A model generated the notes under the pieces. The model searched no databases and was not told where the DNA came from. It was given only the letters and a program-made list of their open reading frames with translations. A program made the translations under genes and the position numbers. Below, piece after piece: positions 35,022 to 44,900 of a DNA stretch of 64,000 nucleotides (the first letter of the stretch is position 1; each line of letters starts with the position of its first letter). The stretch is from Siphonodentalium dalli (taxonomy: Eukaryota; Mollusca; Scaphopoda; Gadilida; Siphonodentaliidae): positions 162,066,875 through 162,130,874 of the forward strand of contig CP136062.1 in assembly GCA_032622095.1 (NCBI GenBank), read 5' to 3'.

Positions 35022-35945
35022 AGTTGAATTTGACAGTGCTAAATTATCAATATCCCTGTTTTTCTGGAAACTACGGGATCAAGCATCCCATGCAGTGCAC
35101 AGCCAAATGGCACTCGTTAGAAATATTGCAGCTAATTCTCAGTCTCCCAATAAAATGTGTTCTGAAACCTTTTGCGCTGGCTTATTTTAGATAATGACAC
35201 AATTGAGGATGTCATTCTAAATAGCATTAAAGGCCCACTTAATTTTTGAATCACCAGATTACATTATATATAACATATTCCATATTATATACCATTTGAA
35301 AGAGTCCGAAGCTCCAAAACAGTGTATTATCAACTGATCCGGTCGAATAAACTGGGAACATGTTGTTTTTGTCAAGGTAACAAGGTGTGTCCTGTGCCCT
35401 GTGCTTAATTTTGATCAGGACTGTACTATAAAGTCTATTATACTGAATGGAAGGGGAATAACACTATCTCTTAGTTTGAATTCTGATGCATTCTGGATTG
35501 ACAAGGGGGGGGGGAGTCTTGGAACGAATCTCTATCACTTGGTGGACAGTCCTGGGCCACAGCCGTTTCATATTCTGGTGGACTATTTATATTTTCAGTT
35601 CCTCTTCTAAATGGTATATAATATGAAATAATGTTATTTGGGCATTAAAAATTAAGTGGGCCTTCAACATGATCACCAAATCACTCCTTCATAACAATAT
35701 TTAGACTAATATAATGTTAGTTGGCTTCGTTATCATGCGTCATCATGATTAATATATTGCATGGATTGATAGATGTTATATCGTCACATAAACAAACATG
35801 GTACAAAATGTACCGATTTAGTATGGCACTGTTTTTGAATATTTTTTTTATGAAATACGATGTTGGGTTATGCCTTTTGTATCGAATTCACAAAACGACG
35901 ATATAAATTACTATAGTTAAATATAACTATAATAGTTGAATTCAG
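35022..35945. mobile_element. Element K, copy 2
   Basis: Matches 26205..27030 from 'gaatttgacagtgctaaatt' to 'aactataatagttgaatt'. It is interrupted by the TTAA MITE at 35227..35667. The K tail plus adjoining RT sequence is repeated at 36561..36823. Confidence 0.75.
35227..35667. mobile_element. TTAA MITE with aggcccacttaattttt ends
   Basis: TIRs aaaggcccacttaattttt and complement. The left border is TTAA; the right border reads ttcaac, probably a mutated TTAA. The inverted relative is 53924..54372. Copy 1 of K shows the unoccupied site gcattaacatg at about 26423. Confidence 0.9.
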
Positions 35946-36055
35946 TTTGTGCCGACAGGATTATTACTTCTGCTTCACTTAAAGATGCGGAATACAAGTT
36001 TCATATGGATAAAATTAATCAGTGGTGCCTAAGATGGCATATAATGCGTTAATGA
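35945..36055 (+). pseudogene. Reverse-transcriptase remnant, continuation
   Basis: Reads ADRIITSASLKDAEYKF then HMDKINQWCLRWHIMR and a stop, like the segment after the YADD box in non-LTR RTs, where a D..L..W...W pattern is usual. It is repeated at 36703..36815 in a 260-bp duplication (35799..36058 versus 36561..36823). Confidence 0.65.
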
Positions 36056-36058
36056 AGA

Positions 36059-36560
36059 ACTCAACTTACTCTACTGAACCCGTCTCAATAAAACGTCGTT
36101 GACGTCGTCTCTCTCTCGATTTCGCCTCTAGTTCCGGTGGGACTAGAGGAAGAAAAAGGGGTAGATGAGAAAAAAACCCGAGAAGGGTTCTCCAGAGAGA
36201 GAGAGACTGGAAGGGTTCAAGCCTGGAGTTTTGCAATTTTTATAATTTATTTTTTGCACCTGCGATTATATTATTATATAATTATAATTCTTGCAAAAAT
36301 TATAATTTTATATAATTAGGGTTTTTATTGATATAAATATTCGCGTAATTCTTTTTTATTTTTGATGTAATAAAATTATAATTGTTTTTTGGTCGCATTG
36401 AAATTCTATGAGTATACCCCATGGTAGAGTCCGCTGACCTACTGTGCTGGGAGCTTTGTTTTTATAGGTGTTTTGGGGTGTGAATGCACCTCCTTGTTTG
36501 GAAGAGGTGTTAGGAGGCTCAGAATGCTTTTAAAAAAGTGCAATGACCCTCCCTGCTGCT
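36059..36560. other. Segment between two copies of the K/RT block
   Basis: About 500 bp with purine-rich tracts (36130..36220) and AT-rich sequence. The ORF at 36137 has no recognised domain. 36824..37100 is likewise unassigned. Confidence 0.5.
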
Positions 36561-37547
36561 AACATGGTACCCATTTAGTATGGCACTGTTTTTGAATATT
36601 TTGTTATGAAATATGATGTATGGTTATGCCTTTTGTATCGAATTCACAAAACGACGATATAAATATTGACCTACTATAGTTAAATATAACTATAATAGTT
36701 GAATTCAGTTTGTGCCGACGGATTATTACTTCTGCTTCACTTAAAGATGCGGAATACAACTTTCATATGGATAAAATTAATCAGTGGTGCCTAAGATGGC
36801 ATATAATGCATTAATGAAGAATTAAACCCAGCTCCTTCGTTCTACCACAAACTTCTTTATACCATGCTTTATTACACAAAAAAATTAAATGTGTGCTTGG
36901 GGTTACATGTCCGAAAAAATTAGGGTCGGTAGTTAGCCTTAAATTTTTTATTTATTTAAAGAACGTTTTATTGAGATATTTTTATGGCTTTCTTTTCTGC
37001 CTTGTAATTTAATGATATCATTGGTCAGAGAAAAGTTTTCATTGCTTTTTGTACAAGCAAAATACGCTGACTAAGAAATCAACAGATTTTTGGACGTTGA
37101 TAATGTGTTTTTTCCCAATTTTTTCTTCTCAAAATCACATCCTAAGAAAATCACACATGGAAACTAAACGAAAACATCATTATTTTAATTCCCCAGGTGT
37201 TTTTCTCCAATCTTAATATTGTTTAGCATTGGTTGTGTTAGATATTACCTAAATAATTGTAATTGGGGCACAAAAATGGGATTTGACGTACATTTGAATT
37301 TTTTTTCGACCAAGTAATTTGACAATGCTGGGTGCGGAAGTTGACAACGCCGCGGTTCAATAGCAACTGGAACTTAAAATCACCAACGTAGCTGTCTGGT
37401 TATGGTTCTCTTAGTTCCCCTAAATATTATGGAACATAAAACATCTATGTTTATGAGGGTAGTGCCCTCCCATTTGTTTGATTCAAGCAACGCTATATAC
37501 ACGCTCTATTAGTGTATAATAAAGTCGTTTATGTTTCAAACATAATT

Positions 37548-38380
37548 AATTTTTATCCCCCGCCAAATGAAATTTGTGGGGGATATACATGTAGGAATGG
37601 GTTCCGTCCGTCCCGAATTTGTAAGAGTCATAACTTGAACAAATATCAATGGATTTAAAAGATTTTTGGTATATGAATTCACCTGACCATTACCTAGAAT
37701 GAGTTTGCAAGCCAGATCCGGCCGGATATTTTTACCGGAGTTATTGGACTTTGTTTATTATTTTTGTCGAAGTTACCAAATAGCAAATAGACGACGTCAC
37801 AGGGCTCATTTCCACAAATCTCAACGGATTTCCAAGATATTTGGTATATGGGTTCACTTGACCAGTATCTAGAACGAGTTCGCAAACCAGGTCCGGCCGG
37901 ATATTTTAAGCGGACTTATTGGACTTTGTTTATTTTTTGTGTGCAAATAAACGACGTCACAGGGCTCATTTCCACAAATCTCATCGGATTTCCAAGATAT
38001 TTGGTATATGAGTTCACTTGACCAGTATCTAGAACGAGTTCGCAAACCAGGTCCGGCCGGATATTTTAAGCGGACTTATTGGACTTTGTTTATTTTTTGT
38101 GTGCAAATAAACGACGTCACAGGGCTCATTTCCACAAATGTCAACAGATTTCAAACATTTTTGGTATATGAGTTCACATGACCAGTATCTAGAATGAGTT
38201 CACAAACCAGGTCCGGCCGGATATTTTCAGCAGAGTTATTGGACTTTGTTTATTATTTTTGGTGCAAATTGACGACGTTACATGGCTAATTTCCACAAAT
38301 GTCAACAGATTTTACAGATTTTTGGTATATGAGTTCACATGACCAGTATCTAGAACGAGTTCGCAAGCCAGGCTTTTTGA
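37548..38380 (+). repeat. 160-bp tandem repeats with ccccgccaaat hairpin head
   Basis: The head atcccccgccaaatgaaatt...gtgggggatat is followed by about 4.5 units. The marker acgacgtcac recurs at 37791, 37951, 38111 and (acgacgttac) 38272. Confidence 0.88.
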
Positions 38381-38624
38381 CAAAATCCCACCTCTTGTTT
38401 AGCACATACATTGTACTGAGAACGCAAACATTATTGAGAATGCACTTAATTCCCCAACTGCACAATTCGGCAGGGGATACCGTCTGCGACTGCTTGTTGT
38501 ATCTTTATTTTTGGACAATTATCTGGTAGATCCAATTGCATATTTATATGGAGTTATGTGCGTGCCGCATGAATATTAATTATCAAGCTGAGTTTGTTCC
38601 CCTTCTTTTCCAAAAATCCACAAA

Positions 38625-38956
38625 ATGGAAAATTCAGTGGCAATCCCTGGTGGCGGCGAAAAAAAGATCAGAGCAGATAGAAGCCATGGACCAGTGGGTT
38701 CACCCGAACCAAGTGAAGAGACAAGGACAGAACATCAGGGGAATGCAGCAGGAGGTGTGCCACTCAAACTTTGATGAATGCTCCGAGGAAAGTGGTAAGG
38801 TCTACGCGGACCCGTCAATATATTAGAAAACAATTGTTCCAGAAATCTAAACTGGCTAATGGAAGCGCGTATACAGAACCATTTAGTTCCAATTCGCCAG
38901 ATTCCTTTTCAGGAAGGATTGAAAATATAAGAGACATGCTTCCAAAAAAAAGTTAA
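38625..38956 (+). pseudogene. Possible decayed coding segment, unidentified
   Basis: A frame starting at about 38625 reads MENSVAIPGGGEKKIRADRS with a polar, Gly/Pro/Glu-rich continuation to a stop at 38775. An overlapping frame (38771..38956) continues with a basic segment (RKVVRSTRTRQYIRKQ). Together they could be a frameshifted ORF of the surrounding element. No motif was recognised; this could be chance. Confidence 0.25.
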
Positions 38957-39170
38957 GAAATTACAATAATCCAGATGTAGTGAGGTATTTGCATATAGCC
39001 TCTGGAAATGGTGGCTGATGGCTGATACCCAATGGAGAACATTGCACTGAAACTTCTCTTAGAAACCGCCAGATGATATTTGAAGAAAACAACAAAGTTC
39101 TACCATGTGGTACTGGGAAAAAACAACTACATTTTGGAAAATGGGGTATCGTACGTTTTTGTCTGGGGAA

Positions 39171-39264
39171 AGTTTGTGTCACTCATGAGTCGTCCGATGT
39201 GTGCTGGGCATGCAGTTAGTTTGTGTCACTCATGAGTCGTCCGATGTGTGCTGGGCATGCAGTT
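39171..39264 (+). repeat. 47-bp direct duplication
   Basis: agtttgtgtcactcatgagt...gggcatgcagtt occurs twice back to back, at 39171 and 39218, without visible differences. Confidence 0.92.
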
Positions 39265-40651
39265 AGTTTCAGGTGAGACTTCTAGAGGAGAGTTCGACCC
39301 AAGGGATTCGCATATACATTTTGCTGTTCCATCCCTCTCAATTCTTCGATCGGGAGCTTTGCGCAGGTGTGACAATTAACACAAGCCCTGAAAATAGCCA
39401 CTTGTAGAGACGATCAGTTTATTGTGAGTTTTTATGGAAAAAAGGTGATGCCCGGCATCAATAAAAATGGTGGCGATATTGATTTATTCGGATATGAAAC
39501 AGATTTGAATGTAAAAGAGGTACCGAACCGCGGTATTGTCAACTTCCGCACACAGCTTTGTCAAATTACTTGATTGAAAATATTTCAAAATGTACGTCAA
39601 ATCCCATCTACATGCCCCAATTACATGCCTGGGAAATTAAAATAATGATGTTTTTGTCTAGTTTCCATGCGTGATTTTCTTGGGATGTGAATTTGGGAAG
39701 CACTTTTCTCATAACAAACCCATCTCAGGAGCATTTATTTTTCATGAATGGATTGAATTAATACCCCATCTTAGTTGGTAGCAAAAATATATAACCAATT
39801 TACCTTGAAATTCTCTCCATCCTGTCGGTCAAACTGAGCGCGTTGTAACTACCGTTACAAACGCGTACCGGGAACAGACGAAAAACTACCACAAACCAGA
39901 TACTCTACCGAACCTCATTGAGGTGATTACACGGTATGAATAAGACACATTGAAATATTGTGACTGAGATGAACAATTATGAGAACCTATGAGGAATATG
40001 ATAGATGGGGTGTTTTTCCAAAAATCGGACTTGTGAATCTTGTCAGTGGTATAGTATATATTCGTATATCTGGTATTTTCCCCCAGGCGGCTGTGGTCCC
40101 AATTGTATGCACAATGAGCTCCCCACAGAGGGATCTTACTGAGAAATAGTTCTCTGCTACACAAGACTAAACATATGCACAGTGCTACACAAGTGTTTTT
40201 GAACCCCACGTAATTCAATTACTTGTCGGTAGAGTTATGCTGCTCATTTGCATACCAGGGGATATTTATCACATTGAAACCTAACATCAGCAGTAATGGA
40301 GTTACTGTTCTTCTTCTGGACACAACATCCTGAGACCAAAATACGAAATCAATTGCATCGAAAGCGTATATTATGTATATATACTAAGATATGTTCAGCC
40401 CAAAACAAATATTTTATTATGTTTGTGTACATAAATGTTTATTTTCGAACAAAGTTGTACCATGTGGTATTGTGATCATGACAAAGTTCACATGCAATTT
40501 CCACTCACACAAGCCGTGTCAAGGGGCATAATTTTGTTGTCAGCCAAGGACTATTTTTTTTTCCAGAAAAAAGTTTTTAAACTGTAGTGATTAGCACCTG
40601 TAAAATGATAAGATTTATAATTGATTCTGAATTGATCAACAACTGAGGTAC

Positions 40652-41618
40652 TTAACCCATTCATGACGGGAGCTGCCTGGTGCAGCATTAAAGATCCCAT
40701 GCAGGGTTCGCGCTGCCGCTTGCCAAATTTGCCAATGGCAAAAAATATTTTCATTTGACAAACATTTCGTCAAATGGGTTTTTAATTATGGGATGTGAAC
40801 TATCTAGTCATAAAACATCATCGAACGTGGGTTATTCATTATGTAAGCCGAATTACAGACAATAACAATGGGAAATGAAAACAAGAAATCTATCAATTTA
40901 CATGTAGCGCAGTCAGCAGTGTTATGTCAACAGTTATATATGTAATCTTCTTTAGTTTTCGCAAAACGGTAATCCCATCTTTCTATCATAATCAAACTTT
41001 CATCAAACAGCTAATCGACCATGGTTAAAATGTGTTCTGTCAATTTTTCATTGAGGCTGTTGTAAGTACTTTATAACATGATCTCAATGCAGATACTGCA
41101 GCAGATAAATTATTAATTTTTTTCACAGTTAATATTCCCTTTGTCCGTTTGGATTATGGACGCATGTAGTCATTCTAACACTGCATATTAATGGCGACAT
41201 TATATAGCACGTATTTATGATGTCAGCGACGGATTAATGGATGGCTCCTTGATTTCAGCAGTAATACAAGGCGAAATAATATGTATGATTGATGACTGTG
41301 TAACAACATTAAACGTAGTTTACCTGTGTCTGTGTTTAGTTTTTACAGTATATAACAAAGATAAAAACATGATAATTTCCCCAATTATACGCGCAATTAG
41401 ATTTTGCAAATATTTTTTTAATTAGGCAAAAAATAATTTCCTTTGGCAAAAAATAATTTCATTTGGCAAACATTTTCGCAAGAGAACATTTTTGTCCAGC
41501 GCCAACCCTGATCCCCTACCAGATCCTTCACCTTATACATGCGAGTCTCCCATACTGGCTTACAAGGTCAAGGTAAACATGTATAGGCCATTTTATTCTC
41601 TTACGTACTATGTGAGGC
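40652..41618. mobile_element. Family B MITE split by a hAT-like element
   Basis: The left part ttaacccattcatgacggga...agatcc stops at 40701; the right part (ccttatacatgcgagtctcc...) resumes after 41510. Confidence 0.65.
40702..41510. mobile_element. hAT-like non-autonomous element (cagggttcgcgctg ends)
   Basis: The ends cagggttcgcgctg and cagcgccaaccctg are 14-bp TIRs with two mismatches, followed by inverted 'aaatttgcc/ggcaaa' motifs. The flanks atcccatg and atccccta resemble a decayed 8-bp duplication. The ORF at 41237 is hydrophobic by composition only. Confidence 0.75.
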
Positions 41619-41624
41619 ACCATA

Positions 41625-41630
41625 TTTATT
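41625..41630 (-). terminator. Candidate polyadenylation signal, EGF gene
   Basis: AATAAA on the minus strand, about 255 bases past the proposed stop codon. It is the first canonical signal I see in that direction. Confidence 0.35.
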
Positions 41631-41883
41631 TAGCATTGAAGTAGATTTACGACATGTAGTAAAACCATATTACTCAAATTTGTGATGTTGTAAAATGATA
41701 TTATTCGGTTTAATTGGGGCAAATTGAAGCAATATTCATATAGTTTGATAACAGGTCATTCTGGACAAAAAAACTCATATCTAATTCATAATCTGTTATT
41801 TATCAATCTGTCCAATAAGAACTAAGAGCCTGCTCTTTTTCTCGGATGTTGCTGGGATAGAATCCCTCATTCCTTCAACACTG

Positions 41884-41915
41884 CTATGTAGCAGGACAGG
41901 TGATCCAGAACATCT
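41884..41915 (-). CDS. Probable terminal exon of the EGF gene
   Basis: After a good pyrimidine tract (ctatttctttccttgcag, minus strand) the phase-1 continuation reads [10 protein letters not shown] and then tag (stop at 41884..41886). If the next AG two bases later is used, it reads D-V-L-D-H-L-S-C and on to tga at 41867. Both give a short tail with one Cys. The exact end is therefore uncertain, and further exons downstream cannot be excluded if this acceptor is not used. Confidence 0.5.
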
Positions 41916-44900
41916 CTGCAAGGAAAGAAATAGTTGCTCAATGGATTCTCCATTCAAAATATAGAACAATACATATTTAATAATTCCTAAATTTAAATAC
42001 TAATTCAGATATTACTCCTTTTAATTGAAGTTTGATTTACCTATACATTTAAGTTATTGTTATATGTTATGACATACAGTAATGCCCTAATTAATCGACT
42101 CCTTAACCACAGCAGAATTATGGGTCACTTTTCAGGATTTAGTCGGAAATATGGCTTGTTGCCATTCTTCTGAAAGCTCTCGGGAGTTCCCCAGTTGAAG
42201 TTGGTGATGCTAACCCATCAGTCACCTCGATGCATTTTATCTTCTGCAAATTAGGCGATATAGAAACTTCCCAGAAGGGAAAAAGTAACTAAAAACAATT
42301 TTAAAATGAGACTATAGATACTTTCCAGAAGATTCCCATAGAGTGAATTTGGTGATGCTAGCCTGCTGTGCCTGGTAGCATCACTAAATTCACCCTCTGG
42401 GGACCTCATTCTGCAAATGACAGACACACTATTTTCAGGCTTGGTATGTGGGGCTCTTTTGAAATACTCACCGTCAATGACAATACCCTGACTGACACTG
42501 TCATATGCACCCTTTGTGAATTCCAGTACAGCACTAGCATCAGCTGCAAGACTTTTTGAAGTACCACAGGCGATATTAGAGGTTTGAATGTTGGACTGTC
42601 CTGCACTGCAGCTATTTGAATCTCCAACAACATTGGATGTTGTCGCCGTCATCATCATAACATTACAACTACATGATGTTGCAGTTCCAGCGTCCCAGAA
42701 TGATACACACGCCCCACTTGGATAATTTCCTGATACAGTACCACATCCATTAAGATTATTAGCTTCACCTGCAAGAGTTTAATTAGTTAATTTTAGTTTT
42801 ATAGGTAACCAATAAGTGGTAAGTGGGTGTCTGACCAGGTAACACATCATGTAGGGTTAGCGAAAATTACACCTAGTATCCCGGGATGAAATGCTGGCTG
42901 ATCGCTTGAAAACTTTTTGATATGTCAAATTAGGATAAGCTGAAAGAATAAAAGATCGTTCGGCCACAGTGTCCCCCGAAAAAGTGGCTTCATTGGGGGC
43001 ATCAGCTTTTCTGAAAAAAAAAGGACCCTAAATCTGATACTAAATTTCAGAACAATCCAACCAGTGTCCCCTGAAATGGTACACGGCAAACTATATAAGA
43101 AATCATCGGAAAAAAGTTCATATTATATTTTCATATAAGAAACAATATTCCATATTTGAGAGCAACCAGACAAAAATGGGTGGATCGTACCCATATTCGA
43201 ACTTGATCTGTATTTCGCGCTGTTAAACTCATATACCAAAGTTGATTCAGATATGATCACACAAACTAAAGTTATCATCCGGAAACCAGAAATTGACAGG
43301 ATTCTAAGTCGTAAAAGGACCATAACTCTCACAAAAATGGGCAGAGCAAACCCATATTCGAACCTGACCTGTATTTTGGGCTGATAAACTATCATACTAA
43401 ATTTGATTCAGATATGATCACACAAACTAAAGTTATCATCCGGAAACCAGAAATTGACAGGATTCCAAGTCGAAATAGGGCCATAACTCTAGCAAAAATG
43501 GGCGGATTGTACCCATATTCGAACTTGACCTGTATATAGGGCTGATAAACTCACATACCAAATTTGGTTCAGATATGATCACACAAACTGAAGTTATCAT
43601 CCGGAAACCAGAAAATTACAAGATTCTAAGTCAAATAAAAGGTCGGTTAAGACCTCATGTCCGCCTCTAAGTGTTGGCTTGATACGACCGTTGTTTGCGC
43701 ATAAAAACCTGTCTTTAGTGCTAGAAAACCTACATACCAAATTTAATTTCATTCAGTACACATTTACTAAAGTGATCATCCGGAAACCTCAAATTGGCAA
43801 AAATTCTAAGTCAAAAAGGGACATAACTCTGGTGAAAATTGGCGGGCGGAACCCGAATTCGAACTTGACCTGTGTTTTGCTGGGAGAAAGACACATACCA
43901 ACTTTGGTTCAGATCAAATAATCCAAACTGGAGTTATCGGTCGGAAACCAAAAATGTTAACAGACGGTCAATTTAATTCTAAGTCGAAATTTATTTTAAC
44001 AGACGGTCAAATTCTAAGTCGAAAAAGGGCCGTAACTCATGTAAAAATAATTGGACGGAACCCATATTAGAACTTGGCCTGTAGTTTTAGCTGGGAAATA
44101 CACATACCAACTTTGGTTCAGATCAAATAATCCAAACTGGAGTTATCGGTCGGAAACCAAAAATGTTAACAGATGGTCAAATTCTAACTCGAAAAAAAGG
44201 GGCATAACTCTGGTGAAAATTGGCGGACGGAACCAGAATTCGAACTTGACCTGTCTTTTCTGCTAGTAAACCCACATACCAAATTTAATTTAATTTGGTG
44301 TTCACTCTAACTAATGTTATCATCCGGAAACCTCGGACGGACGGACGCATGGAAGGACGCACAGACGTGCTGTTTATAATAGTCCTCCGAACCCGTTGGG
44401 TCGGCGGACAAAAAGGGGCATAACTCTGGTGAAAATTGGCGGCGGAACCAGAATTCGAACTTGACCTGTCTTTTCTGCTAGTAAACCCACATACCAAATT
44501 TAATTTAATTTGGTTCACTCTAACTAAAGTTATCATCCGGAAACCTCGGATGGACGCATGCACGCACGGACGTGCTGATTATAATAGTCCTCCGAACCCG
44601 ACAAAAAGGGCTGTAACTCATGTAAAAATAATTGGACGGAACCCATATTCGAACTTGACCTGTGTTTTGCTGGGAAATACACATACCAACTTTGGTTCAG
44701 ATCAAATAAGCCAAACTGGAGTTATCGGTCGGAAACCAAAAATGTTAACAGACGGTAAAATTCTAAGTCGAAAAAGGGGCATAACTCTGGTGAAAATTGG
44801 CGGATGGAACCAGATTCGAACTTGACCTGTCTATTCTGCTAGTAAACCCACATACCAAATTTAATTTAATTTGGTTCACTCTAACTAAAGTTATCATCCG

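Larger units (their letters stand above)
37110..39700. mobile_element. Decayed element with about 200-250 bp terminal inverted repeats
   Basis: 37110..37370 and 39515..39695 are reverse complements at high similarity (aaaacatcattattttaatt, 'ggcacaaaaatgggatttga', 'gcggaagttgacaa', ccgcggttc). Between them are a hairpin-headed tandem repeat and a stretch with short ORFs (38628..38956). No transposase motif is recognised. Confidence 0.65.

Noticed and set aside
44436-44825. 129-codon ORF
   Set aside because: It translates family G tandem repeats; similar frames recur with each unit and have no domain.
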